DNA from: Erythrobacter sp.
GTDB taxonomy: Bacteria > Pseudomonadota > Alphaproteobacteria > Sphingomonadales > Sphingomonadaceae
Direction of reading: 5' to 3'
Assembly (NCBI GenBank): GCA_024642335.1
Contig: JAHEBH010000001.1
Location: 62,001 to 126,000 of the forward strand
DNA length: 64,000 nucleotides
Position numbers and translations under genes: made by a program. Position 1 is the first letter of the stretch. The number at the start of each line of letters is the position of its first letter. Of this stretch, positions 48,984 through 58,925 are shown in pieces. The notes below the pieces were generated by a model. It did no database searches, was not told the DNA's origin, and saw nothing but the letters and a program-made list of their open reading frames with translations.

Positions 48984-50290
48984 TTCTGTCCTTCGCAGGT
49001 AATCGGCCGCTCGCCGACGATGGAGAGGCCATAGCCCTCCAGGCCAACAAGCGAATGCCTGGTATTGGTGAGCAGTACCATGTCGCGCACGCCAAGTTCA
49101 GCGAGGATCTGTGCACCAACGCCGTAATCGCGCTGTTCGGGCGGGTCGTCGTCTGCGGGGCCAGCGGAGGCGGGGCCCTTCTTCTGCATCAGGATAGCGC
49201 GTGAGGCATAGTCGGGCAGGGGGCGATTGATCAGCACGACAACGCCCGCACCTTCCTTTCCAATGGTGCGCATCGCACCTTCCAGAAGGCCGTTGCGGCT
49301 GGTCGCCTGGGCAAAGATATCGTCGAACAGAGACATCGCGTGCATGCGCACCAGCGTCGGCCTGGCAGGATCGATATGGCCTTTGACCAGCGCCATGGTC
49401 TCACCCTTGGTGGCCTTGTTCCAGAAACTGATCGCGCGCCAGTCTCCGCCCCAATGGCTCTCGAAACGCGTTTCCTCGCGTTGTTCGACGAGATGGTCGT
49501 GCTGGCGGCGATAGGCGATCAGATCGCGGATAGTCCCGATCTTGAGGCCGTGCTTGCGGCCGAACCGGATCAGGTCTTCAAGGCGGGCCATCGACCCGTC
49601 CTCGTTCATGATTTCGCAGATCACGCCTGCGGGGTTGAGCCCGGCAAGCCGTGAGATGTCCACTGCTGCTTCGGTGTGGCCTGCACGGACAAGCACACCG
49701 CCCTCGCGGGCCACCAGCGGGAAGACATGCCCCGGGGTCACGATGTCGTCCGCACCCTTGGATGCATCGGTGGCGACGGAGATGGTGCGCGCGCGGTCTG
49801 CCGCACTGATGCCGGTGGTAACGCCCTCGCGCGCTTCGATCGCCACGGTAAAGGCTGTCTCATGGCGGGTGCGGTTCTTCTGGCTCATCAAATCGAGGCC
49901 AAGCGCTTCGACCCGTGCCTTGGTGAGCGCAAGGCAGATCAGTCCGCGACCATGCATGGCCATGAAATTGATCGCATCTGGTGTCGCCATTTGAGCGGGG
50001 ACGATCAGGTCACCCTCATTCTCCCGGTCCTCGTCATCGACGAGGATGAACATGCGGCCATTGCGCGCCTCATCGATGATCTGTTCGATCCCTACAAGCA
50101 CTGGTGTGTCGTCATTTTCGGTGAGGAAACGCTCCAGCTTGCCCAATGTCTCGGTAGTAGGGTTCCAGCTCGCCTCGGTGCAATCACGCAATGTGTTCAC
50201 ATGCAGGCCCGCAGCTCGCGCCAGCCCAGCGCGGGTCATCTTGCCCTCGTCGATGAATTCGCGAACGCGATTTTTGGTTTCTTCGAACAT
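48980..50290 (-). CDS. ribB: HTH - DHBP synthase - degenerate GTP cyclohydrolase II fusion (RibBX-like)
   Basis: N-terminal [63 protein letters not shown]-terminal domain lacks the GCHII Zn cysteines. Confidence 0.88.
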   Translation of the reverse strand: MFEETKNRVREFIDEGKMTRAGLARAAGLHVNTLRDCTEASWNPTTETLGKLERFLTENDDTPVLVGIEQIIDEARNGRMFILVDDEDRENEGDLIVPAQMATPDAINFMAMHGRGLICLALTKARVEALGLDLMSQKNRTRHETAFTVAIEAREGVTTGISAADRARTISVATDASKGADDIVTPGHVFPLVAREGGVLVRAGHTEAAVDISRLAGLNPAGVICEIMNEDGSMARLEDLIRFGRKHGLKIGTIRDLIAYRRQHDHLVEQREETRFESHWGGDWRAISFWNKATKGETMALVKGHIDPARPTLVRMHAMSLFDDIFAQATSRNGLLEGAMRTIGKEGAGVVVLINRPLPDYASRAILMQKKGPASAGPADDDPPEQRDYGVGAQILAELGVRDMVLLTNTRHSLVGLEGYGLSIVGERPITCEGQN

Positions 50291-50303
50291 GGATATCCGC
50301 ATA

Positions 50304-50321
50304 ATCACATTTAAATGTGAT
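50304..50321. promoter_or_regulatory. 18-bp perfect palindrome, putative operator
   Basis: atcacatttaaatgtgat, between ribB and the divergent flavin reductase gene. Confidence 0.65.
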
Positions 50322-50408
50322 AACAAGCATAGAAATCACACCGGATTGTTCCCATGTTCCGACTTGCACCTTTCACATCGGCACCGCATTGGGAGCATTG
50401 GAGAATTG

Positions 50409-50918
50409 GTGACCGATTCAGTGCAGGAAAAATCCGAACTTCTTGATGTCTTCCGCAATGCCATGCGGCATGTGTCGGCGACAGTCTATGCGGTGACAAC
50501 CAGCCATCGTGGGCAGCGCTATGGAATATTGGCCACTGCCGTAAACTCGGTGAGTTTCGACCCGCCCTCGCTGCTCGCCTGCATCAATCGGGATGCCTCT
50601 GTGCACGATCCTCTCGTGCAAGAGGGGAAGTTTTGCGTGAATGTACTCGCCCAAGCCAATCGCGATGTCGCCGAGCATTTCATGATCCCGACCGCGCCCG
50701 ATCGCTTTTCGGTCGGGAACTGGATGGATGTCGCGGGCGCCCCCGTTCTGGAAAGTGCGCAATCGAGTTTCGTATGCCGCTTGGCCGCAATCCACCAGTT
50801 CGGCACGCACAGCATCGTGATCGGTGAACTGCTGGAGGCCCGGCATCGCATGGATGCGGCACCGCTCACCTATTTCGACCGCGGCTATCTCGATATTGCC
50901 GGCGCGACAGAGCATTAG
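50409..50918 (+). CDS. flavin reductase-like (FMN-binding) protein
   Basis: FRNAMRHVSATVYAVTTSHRGQRYGILATAVNSVSFDPPSLLACINRDASVHDPL; GTG start. Confidence 0.9.
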   Translation: MTDSVQEKSELLDVFRNAMRHVSATVYAVTTSHRGQRYGILATAVNSVSFDPPSLLACINRDASVHDPLVQEGKFCVNVLAQANRDVAEHFMIPTAPDRFSVGNWMDVAGAPVLESAQSSFVCRLAAIHQFGTHSIVIGELLEARHRMDAAPLTYFDRGYLDIAGATEH

Positions 50919-50950
50919 GCCATGATTGAAACAGGGGTTATGATTTGAAC

Positions 50951-51949
50951 ATGCGATACCTCGTCACCGGTGCGGCGGGCTTTATTGGCGCAGCAGTTTC
51001 CGATGCCCTCATGGTGCGCGGGGACGAGGTTATCGGCATCGATAACCTCAACGACTATTATCCGGTTTCTCTAAAGATGGCGCGCCGCGACCGCTTGGCG
51101 CACCTTCATCCGGCGCGCTTCACCTTTGAACGGGTTGATTTTGCGGACCATCGCGCTTTGGCCGCGGCATTGGATGGTCAGCACTTCGACCGCATCGTCC
51201 ATCTCGGCGCGCAGCCCGGTGTGCGCTATTCGCTGGAGAACCCGCGCGCCTATATCGAGGCCAATGTGATGGGCCACCTCAACCTGCTCGAACTGGCGAG
51301 GGACAGGCAGATCGATCACATGGTCTATGCCAGCTCCAGCTCGGTCTATGGCAACGCGTCGAAAGTGCCCTTCTCGGTGGACGACCGGGTGGACCATCCC
51401 GTCTCGCTCTACGCCGCCACCAAGAAGTCCGACGAGCTGATGAGCGAGACCTACGCCCATCTCTACAATATCCCGCAAACAGGACTGCGCTTCTTCACCG
51501 TCTATGGCCCGTGGGGCCGCCCCGACATGATGGTGTGGAACTTCACCGCCAGGATCCTGGCGGGAGAGCCGATCCCCGTGTTCAACGAGGGCGAGGTCTG
51601 GCGCGACTACACCTTTATAGACGACATCGTGTCGGGCGTTGTCGCCTCGCTGGACCATCCTCCGGCCAATGACGGTTCGGCCAAGCCCGGCGGGAGCACC
51701 AAAGCACACACCATCTACAACATCGGCAACCATCGCTGTGAAAAGCTGCTCGACGTGATCCGCGTGCTCGAAGATGCATGCGGTAGGAAAGCGGAAATGC
51801 AGATGCTGCCAATGCAACCCGGCGACGTGTTGCGCACCTTTGCCGATATCGACGCAATCCAGCGCGACCTGGGTTATCAGCCGACAACGTCGGTCGACGT
51901 CGGCATTCCCCGCTTTGTCGAATGGTACCGCAAGTATCACACGCTATGA
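50951..51949 (+). CDS. NAD-dependent epimerase, UDP-glucuronate 4-epimerase-like
   Basis: MRYLVTGAAGFIGAAVSDALMVRGDEVIGIDNLNDYYPVSLKMARRDRL. Confidence 0.9.
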   Translation: MRYLVTGAAGFIGAAVSDALMVRGDEVIGIDNLNDYYPVSLKMARRDRLAHLHPARFTFERVDFADHRALAAALDGQHFDRIVHLGAQPGVRYSLENPRAYIEANVMGHLNLLELARDRQIDHMVYASSSSVYGNASKVPFSVDDRVDHPVSLYAATKKSDELMSETYAHLYNIPQTGLRFFTVYGPWGRPDMMVWNFTARILAGEPIPVFNEGEVWRDYTFIDDIVSGVVASLDHPPANDGSAKPGGSTKAHTIYNIGNHRCEKLLDVIRVLEDACGRKAEMQMLPMQPGDVLRTFADIDAIQRDLGYQPTTSVDVGIPRFVEWYRKYHTL

Positions 51950-53104
51950 TGCGCGCGGCGCCAGCACCTGCGGGCCGATTTCGCCGGTGCTGGTGAGGCC
52001 CAGCATACCCATTGTACGGCGGGTCTCGTCCTGCAGCATGTCGAGCGCGCGCGCGACACCGCGTTCACCAGCCACGCCAAGTCCGTAGAGCGTAGCACGG
52101 CCAAGCATCACGCCGTCCGCACCCAGGGCGAGTGCCTTCACCACGTCGCTCCCGCGCCTGACGCCGCTGTCGAACAGCACGCTCATCCTCCCGCCTACAC
52201 GATCAACAATGGCGGGCAGGGCATCGATCGCCGCAATCGAATGATCGAGCGACCTGGCGCCGTGATTGGATACAAGCACCCCGTCAGCCCCGATATTCAA
52301 TGCCATCTCCGCATCATCGGGGTGCAACATGCCTTTCAGCACCAGTCTGCCTGGCCATTTGGCGCGCAAGAGTTTGATCGCTTCCCAGTCCAGGTCGCTC
52401 TGCTTGAACAAGGTACCGGGTTTGGAACCCTTCATGATGCTGCTCTTGAGGTAAGGAGGCAGATTGCCTTGGCCCGGCATGGCTCCTCCCAATGCATAAC
52501 GCCCCATGACACCCAGCAGCCATCGGGGGTGCATCATGACATCGAGCATGTTGTTCTTGTTGAGCGCGAAGGGCATCCCATAGCCATTGCGGAAGAGATA
52601 TTCGCGATTGGGCATCACCGGCAGGTCGAGCGTCACGAACAATGTCTCGCAACCGACGGCACGAGCACGCTCAAGCACGGTATAGGACAGCGGCTTGTCT
52701 TCCCACATATAGAGCTGGAACCACAGCGTACCGCCTGCCTTGGCAATCTCCTCCACATCCATCGTGCTGGCGCTGGAAATGGTGAAGGGGATGCCCGCCT
52801 TCGCGGCAGCACGCGCCAGATGCACATCGCCGCGATGCCAGATCAAGCCTGCCGCTCCCGTCGGAGCGATGGCGAAGGGTGCGGAGCTTGAGGCACCCAG
52901 AATGTCATGGCGGGTGTCGATATTCTCGACATTGCGGGCCACTCTGGGAATGAAGGCGAGGGCATCAAGAGCAGCGCGATTGCGCGCCATGCCAGTTTCA
53001 TCCTCGACCCCGCGCTCGAGATATTCCCACACGCCCCGTGGAAGCCGCCTGCGTGCCTTTGCGCGCAGGTCGGCGATATTCCAGCAGCCGAGTTCGTCGG
53101 CCAT
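51944..53104 (-). CDS. alpha-hydroxy-acid oxidising enzyme (FMN-dependent)
   Basis: ISSASTMDVEEIAKAGGTLWFQLYMW; GADGVLVSNHGARSLDHSIAAIDALP. Confidence 0.93.
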   Translation of the reverse strand: MADELGCWNIADLRAKARRRLPRGVWEYLERGVEDETGMARNRAALDALAFIPRVARNVENIDTRHDILGASSSAPFAIAPTGAAGLIWHRGDVHLARAAAKAGIPFTISSASTMDVEEIAKAGGTLWFQLYMWEDKPLSYTVLERARAVGCETLFVTLDLPVMPNREYLFRNGYGMPFALNKNNMLDVMMHPRWLLGVMGRYALGGAMPGQGNLPPYLKSSIMKGSKPGTLFKQSDLDWEAIKLLRAKWPGRLVLKGMLHPDDAEMALNIGADGVLVSNHGARSLDHSIAAIDALPAIVDRVGGRMSVLFDSGVRRGSDVVKALALGADGVMLGRATLYGLGVAGERGVARALDMLQDETRRTMGMLGLTSTGEIGPQVLAPRAS

Positions 53105-53109
53105 GCGGT

Positions 53110-53841
53110 TTATCCGCGGCCGAGGAAGGGCAGCTTGTTCTGCACCATCAGCGCTTCGTAGAAATTGATGTAATCGGGCATGTCGCACATGTGGATGATG
53201 ATGCCTGCCGCCTCTTCCGGCGTGGCCGCGAAATTGTCCGGCAATTTCACCGAACCCGGCATGATCTCGGTGGCGACGATACCCGGATGGAAAATCGACA
53301 CGGCGATATTGTCATCACGACCATCCAGCGCCAGCGCATGGGTAAGGCCCGAAAGGCCGAACTTGCTGGCGGTGTAGGACGGGCACTCATTGCGCGGCAC
53401 CTTGGCTGAAATCGACCCGACGTTGACGATGCGTCCGTGCCCGCCCTTCTTGAAGATCGGCCATGCGTGCTTGGAGCACAGGAAGGCGCTGGTAAGGTTG
53501 GTGCCGATCACCTTGTTCCAGTGGTCGAGCGAAGTCTCGTGAACGGGCGTGTTCTCGGCGATTCCGGCGTTATTGATCAGCACATCCACCGTGCCAAAAC
53601 GGGCGACCGCTTCGGCAAACAGGTTCGCCACCGCATGCTCGTCAGTCACATCGGTCGCCACGGCCAGCGCTTCGCCGCCCATGCCCTCGATCTTTGCGAC
53701 CAGCGATGTCAGGCGCTCGACGCGGCGGGCAGCCAGAACCACCTTCGCGCCCTTTTCGACAAAGCCCAGCGCGCAAGCCTCACCAATGCCCGAACTCGCC
53801 CCGGTAACAACGGCGACACGATCTTCAAGGATACTCACCAC
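53110..53841 (-). CDS. SDR family oxidoreductase
   Basis: VTGASSGIGEA, NNAG, YTASKFGLSGLT; GTG start. Confidence 0.93.
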   Translation of the reverse strand: MVSILEDRVAVVTGASSGIGEACALGFVEKGAKVVLAARRVERLTSLVAKIEGMGGEALAVATDVTDEHAVANLFAEAVARFGTVDVLINNAGIAENTPVHETSLDHWNKVIGTNLTSAFLCSKHAWPIFKKGGHGRIVNVGSISAKVPRNECPSYTASKFGLSGLTHALALDGRDDNIAVSIFHPGIVATEIMPGSVKLPDNFAATPEEAAGIIIHMCDMPDYINFYEALMVQNKLPFLGRG

Positions 53842-54117
53842 ATTCTCTCCCTAGCTTGGTGCACCTCGCCATCCCTGCGCAGAGACGCGGCAAAAGGCAA
53901 CGGAATGTAACACAGAAGCGCGGTGTTTTGTCTGTGACCTTCCGGCGGAAAGCCAGCGATTGCGCGGTTTTTGAGCGCATATTCGAGGAAAGAGTGTGAC
54001 CTTTGGTGAACGGGCATGTGGAGGCGCACTTTCGCTTTGCTTTGCGCATGGACTAGACCGAGCGAGACTGTGTAGGAAAGTGGCGGATCGTTCATGAACG
54101 AGCGGGAGGTTTAGGCG

Positions 54118-54339
54118 ATGGCAAGAGGAAACCTCAAAGGCCCTCTGGGTCCGTTGATGCTTGCACTATTGTTGGGGGTGGCAGCCTTCATGCTCTACGC
54201 CGTCAACAACCCCGAAATGGCCGTTTGGTTCGACCGCCCCGAAGGTTTCTATGACAACACCTTCGAAAAGGTTGGCATGGCGCTGCTGTTCGCCATTGCC
54301 GTGTCTGCGTTGGTCGCGGCTATATCCCGCAAACCGTAG
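54118..54339 (+). CDS. small two-TM hypothetical protein
   Basis: MARGNLKGPLGPLMLALLLGVAAFMLYAVNNPEMAVWFDRP... Confidence 0.6.
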   Translation: MARGNLKGPLGPLMLALLLGVAAFMLYAVNNPEMAVWFDRPEGFYDNTFEKVGMALLFAIAVSALVAAISRKP

Positions 54340-54682
54340 GCGCAGATAAAATGGGTCCAGCCTGGGGCAGGGAACCATCAGCCTGCTGGTGAACCGGCGC
54401 GGGGCCTCGTTCTCCGATATGGGGCACGGATAGCTCAACAAATAGCGCGTTGGCCGACATCCCCCAAATCCTCATGCGCCAACTCCATCTGGATGAACTT
54501 CGGCGGCCTGCGCAGGCAATCATTTCGGTTTGCCAATAGTTCTCCCGCCGCTCAGGGGTCCCCGAAAAACAACAATTTGCAGGCCGATTTGCCAGCAAGG
54601 AACCCGAACGGCGGCATGGCCTTTTGGACATCTTGAGCCATGAGAGGCCGTCGGCGATGCTGTACTGAAGGAGACTTCACCA

Positions 54683-54784
54683 ATGTCGATATGTTTTAAG
54701 TCCAAGCGCTTAACGCTTGCCGCTGCTTTTGCGATCATCGCCCATCTAGCAATGGTATCAGTTTCGAACTTTGTGGCAGTTTAG
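54683..54784 (+). CDS. 33-aa putative membrane/signal small protein
   Basis: gaaggag SD then MSICFKSKRLTLAAAFAIIAHLAMVSVSNFVAV; just upstream of the SOUL gene; below ORF-track cutoff. Confidence 0.4.
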   Translation: MSICFKSKRLTLAAAFAIIAHLAMVSVSNFVAV

Positions 54785-54788
54785 GGGA

Positions 54789-55418
54789 ATGAAAATCTAC
54801 TGGATCATACTGGCAGCGGTTGGGGCTGTCTTTCTTGGAGCGGTTATCTGGAGTGCGGTGGCAAGCAATGTCGAAACACCGGACTATGAAGTGCTCAGCA
54901 AGAGCGGGGATATCGAGATCCGCCATTATGTTCCAACGATTGTCGCTCAAGTCACTGTTGAGGGAGATCGCGCCGAAGCGATCAATCGCGGCTTTGGGAT
55001 CATCGCGGCCTACATTTTCGGCTCCAATCTGACTTCGGATGAGGTTGCGATGACTGCGCCAGTCACCCAGCAATCGAGTGAAAATATCGCCATGACCGCG
55101 CCGGTCATTCAGCAATCCGAGGGCGCGGCGTGGAACGTGCGTTTTGTAATGCCAGCAGAGTACTCAATGGAGACTCTGCCAAAGCCGGCCAACCCGGAAG
55201 TGAAGCTGATTGAGGTGCCCGCAAAACGTTTTGCGGCCATTCGTTTTTCGGGATTCGCCGGTCAGAATTCGCTCGACCAGCACACGGCGCAACTGCAGGG
55301 CCATATCGCAGAGCAGGGTCTTGTTGCTCTGCGCGCACCTGAATATGCCTTTTACAATGCCCCTTGGACACTTCCTTTCATGCGACGAAATGAAGTCATG
55401 ATTGAACTAGAAACGTAG
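54789..55418 (+). CDS. SOUL haem-binding family protein
   Basis: VETPDYEVLSKSGDIEIRHYVPTIVAQVTVEGDRAEAINRGFGIIAAYIFG...IAMTAPV. Confidence 0.92.
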   Translation: MKIYWIILAAVGAVFLGAVIWSAVASNVETPDYEVLSKSGDIEIRHYVPTIVAQVTVEGDRAEAINRGFGIIAAYIFGSNLTSDEVAMTAPVTQQSSENIAMTAPVIQQSEGAAWNVRFVMPAEYSMETLPKPANPEVKLIEVPAKRFAAIRFSGFAGQNSLDQHTAQLQGHIAEQGLVALRAPEYAFYNAPWTLPFMRRNEVMIELET

Positions 55419-55639
55419 CTGGCAGCCTGAAGGAGCGACCAGCCAGATTGGTCCGATAAAGATGGCTCAACTGGAAGGTCACGCACCTGAACCTGCGAGC
55501 TGCACGGCAGCTTTCCGCCCGATATCAGACATTCGCAATCGCCCTGCAGGCGCCGTCAAGGAATGTGTTGAGAGGCAATCGCCAAGCATACTCACGCCAA
55601 CGCATCGGATGAGCAAGTTGTTCGATTGTAGTGGGGGAA

Positions 55640-55715
<76 letters not shown>

Positions 55716-55803
55716 ATTCCGGTCATTCCGGGGGCCCGGTGAAGCGCTCTGCGAATCACGGGGAGGCGCCCATATAGCGGATGTTTCGGCGGTGAAAAGG
55801 GGT

Positions 55804-56922
55804 TCAGTTGCTCGCCGCGCCGGATTGCTTGTTCCAGCGGTCCACCATCATCAGCGTGCCGATGCAGATCATGTTGGTCATCATCGATGATCCGCCGTGG
55901 CTCACGAAGGGCAGGGGGATGCCGACAACCGGGGCAAGGCCCATGACCATCATCAGATTGATCGCGACATAGAAGAAGATGGTGGCCGTGATGCCTCCGG
56001 CCAGAAGGCGGGAGAACCGGTCGGTCGCATCGAGGGCGACATTGGTTCCCCAGCGCAGGACGATGCCGAAGACCAGCAGCACGAAGATGCCGCCGACCAG
56101 CCCCCATTCCTCGGCCATGGTGGCAAAGACAAAGTCCGTATGCGGTTCGGGGAGATAATCCAGATGGCTCTGCGATCCCTGGCCGAAACCCTTGCCGTCG
56201 ATTCCTCCCGAGCCGATGGCGATTTTCGACTGGGTGATGTGGTAGCCTGCGCCCAGCGGATCGCTTTCGGGATCGAGGAAGGTCGTTACACGGCGTTGCT
56301 GGTAGTCCTTGAGCGCGAAGAAATAGGCGAGCGGAACCATCACCAGCGCAGCGATGCCGCCACCGGCAAACCAGCTTGCCGGAAGCCCTGCCAGGAACAG
56401 CACGACCGCTCCGCCAAAAACGATCGCCAGCGCGGTTCCCAGGTCGGGCTGGAGCAGCACCATTGCCATGGGCAGCACCATCAGAGCTCCTGGAGGAACA
56501 AGCGCGCGCCAGCTGCCGATCATCCCCACAGGCAGAGTGTGGAAATAGCTTGCGAGCACCAGCACGATGGCAGGCTTCATCAATTCCGATGGCTGCAACC
56601 GCAGGAAGCCGAACTCCAGCCAACGCTGGCTGCCCCCGCCGATCTGCCCGATGATTTCCACGCCCAGCAGGAGGACAAGGACCACGCCATAGGCCGGATA
56701 AGCACCCCACAGGACAAGGTGGCGGGGGATGCGGGACATGACCAACGCCAATGTCAAAAACACGCCAAAGCGGATCAGGTGCGAAGTGGCATATGTATCG
56801 AAATCCCCGCCGGCTGCCGAATGCAGGACAGCTGCTCCGAACAGCACCAGCGCAAACAGAGGCAGCAGCATCCCCCACGGGATCTGGGCAAGAGGTGCGG
56901 GCAAGGTCACCGCGCGCTTCAC
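55804..56922 (-). CDS. rodA: rod shape-determining protein RodA
   Basis: SEDS family; GLAPVVGIPLPFVSHGGSSMM. Confidence 0.95.
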   Translation of the reverse strand: MKRAVTLPAPLAQIPWGMLLPLFALVLFGAAVLHSAAGGDFDTYATSHLIRFGVFLTLALVMSRIPRHLVLWGAYPAYGVVLVLLLGVEIIGQIGGGSQRWLEFGFLRLQPSELMKPAIVLVLASYFHTLPVGMIGSWRALVPPGALMVLPMAMVLLQPDLGTALAIVFGGAVVLFLAGLPASWFAGGGIAALVMVPLAYFFALKDYQQRRVTTFLDPESDPLGAGYHITQSKIAIGSGGIDGKGFGQGSQSHLDYLPEPHTDFVFATMAEEWGLVGGIFVLLVFGIVLRWGTNVALDATDRFSRLLAGGITATIFFYVAINLMMVMGLAPVVGIPLPFVSHGGSSMMTNMICIGTLMMVDRWNKQSGAASN

Positions 56923-58922
56923 GTCTGCACCTCTTCGCTGCGCGGGACGATGGCGTCGGTAATCGCCCGTTCGGGCCCGGTCGACGCAGCTCTCGCTTCC
57001 GCGTCGACCTCTGCCGCAAGGCGCACCGAATCGGGCGGGGGAGGCAGGTCAACGCCCGCCGCCGTAGCATAGGCGGCATAGCGGGCGCTGAGCCGCTGTT
57101 GCGCCGTGCCGCCCCACTGCGTTTCCAGTTGATGCAAAGCATCAAGGCCCTTCTGGGGATCGAACAGGAAAGTCATCACGTCGCGTGCGATCGGATAGGC
57201 CGAGCCGGAACCCCCGCCGTGCTCGATCACGACCGCGCCGGCATAGCGGGGACTGTCAACCGGAGCGAAGAATACAAATAGTCCGTGGTCGCGATACTTC
57301 CACGGCCCCGACCTGCCATCGGATATGCTGAGCGAGACGACCTGCGCAGTACCGGTCTTGCCGGCCAGCTCGATCCCTTCCAGCGGCAGGCGTGCGCGCC
57401 GAGCCGTACCGGGGCCGTTGACGACATCGCTCATGCCCTGGCGGATAAAGCCGATCTGTTCAGGATTGAAATTCATCGATGCGAACGGCGGATGGCCGTC
57501 CTGCTTGATCAGGCGCGGCTGCACGATCTGCCCAGTCGCCAAGCGGGCGGACATGACGGCCAGCTGCAGGGGACTGGCGAGATAATACCCCTGGCCGATC
57601 GCGGCGTTCACCGTATCGTAGTTCTGCCATTCCCTGCCGTATTTGCGCATCTTCCACGCCGCATCGGGGACTGTGCCAAAGAACTGGCTGGCAACGGGCA
57701 GATCGAATTCCTGCCCCATGCCGACCGTACGCGCGAAAGCGGCAACGGCATCGAAACCGACCCGCTGGGCAAAGTGATAGAAATAGGTGTCGCAGCTCTG
57801 ATGGATGGCCCTGTTCATGTTGGTGACGCCATGCGTCGAATGGCAACGGAAAAAGCGGTTTCCGACCCTCAACCCGCCCGCACACACCACGGTTTCCTCG
57901 GGATCGATTCCCGCCTTGAGAAATGCCATCGCATGCATGGGCTTGACGGTCGATCCCGGCGGGTAAAGCCCCTTCAGCACCTTGTTGCGCAAGGGGACGC
58001 GCTCGTCATCGCTCAGCATGGCATATTCGACACGGCCGATGCCGGCAGAAAAGCTGTTGGGATCGAAGCTGGGCATTGATGCCATGCACAGCAGGTCGCC
58101 CGATTGGCAGTCCATCACCACCACGGAGCCGGATTCAAGCCCGATGCGCCGTGCCGCATAATCCTGCAATGGGCCATCGATGGTGAGGGTGACCGCGTCA
58201 CCTTGTACATCCTCGCGCGTTTCGAGGTCGCGGATGATCTTGCCCGATGCCGTCGCTTCCACCCGGCGCGCACCGGGCTCCCCGCGCAATTGTTGTTCGA
58301 ACTGCTTTTCCAGCCCGTCCTTGCCCATTTTGAAGCCCGGTGTCACCAGCAGCGGAACCGGCTCCAGCTCATATTCCTCGCGGCTGGCCGTGCCTACATA
58401 ACCGATCAGGTGGCCTACGGATGGTCCGGTCGGGTAGTATCGCGAGTAGCCTCTCTGCGGGACAACGCCCGGTAGCTCGGGCAGACGGACGCTGACGGCA
58501 GCAAACTCTTCATAATCGACCCCGCTGGCCACCTGGACCGCACTGAAGCCGGCGGCCCCGTTCAGCTTGTCCTGAAGGTCCTGCTTTTCGGCCTCGGAAA
58601 AACTGAGTAGGTCGCCCAGCATGCCCACGGTGCGTTCGACGCCTTCGACCCTGTCGGGGATGATATCGATCCGGAATTCCGCGCGGTTGGAGGCAAGGGG
58701 TGAGCCGTTGCGATCGAGTATCCAGCCCCTGCGCGGCGGGATGAGAGACAGGTTGACGCGGTTGCTTTCGGCTTCGGTACGATAGCGTTCATTTTCAGCG
58801 ACCGCGATATAGCCCATCCGGGCCGCCAGCAGCAGGCCGATCCCCCCTTGAACCGCGCCTACGATGAAAATGCGGCGATTGAAACGATCATGAAGTGCAT
58901 TGGAATTGGGCGACTTCTCCAT
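56919..58922 (-). CDS. mrdA: penicillin-binding protein 2
   Basis: GSTVKPMHAMAFLKAG SxxK, KTGTAQ; precedes rodA. Confidence 0.95.
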   Translation of the reverse strand: MEKSPNSNALHDRFNRRIFIVGAVQGGIGLLLAARMGYIAVAENERYRTEAESNRVNLSLIPPRRGWILDRNGSPLASNRAEFRIDIIPDRVEGVERTVGMLGDLLSFSEAEKQDLQDKLNGAAGFSAVQVASGVDYEEFAAVSVRLPELPGVVPQRGYSRYYPTGPSVGHLIGYVGTASREEYELEPVPLLVTPGFKMGKDGLEKQFEQQLRGEPGARRVEATASGKIIRDLETREDVQGDAVTLTIDGPLQDYAARRIGLESGSVVVMDCQSGDLLCMASMPSFDPNSFSAGIGRVEYAMLSDDERVPLRNKVLKGLYPPGSTVKPMHAMAFLKAGIDPEETVVCAGGLRVGNRFFRCHSTHGVTNMNRAIHQSCDTYFYHFAQRVGFDAVAAFARTVGMGQEFDLPVASQFFGTVPDAAWKMRKYGREWQNYDTVNAAIGQGYYLASPLQLAVMSARLATGQIVQPRLIKQDGHPPFASMNFNPEQIGFIRQGMSDVVNGPGTARRARLPLEGIELAGKTGTAQVVSLSISDGRSGPWKYRDHGLFVFFAPVDSPRYAGAVVIEHGGGSGSAYPIARDVMTFLFDPQKGLDALHQLETQWGGTAQQRLSARYAAYATAAGVDLPPPPDSVRLAAEVDAEARAASTGPERAITDAIVPRSEEVQT

Positions 58923-58925
58923 GCT

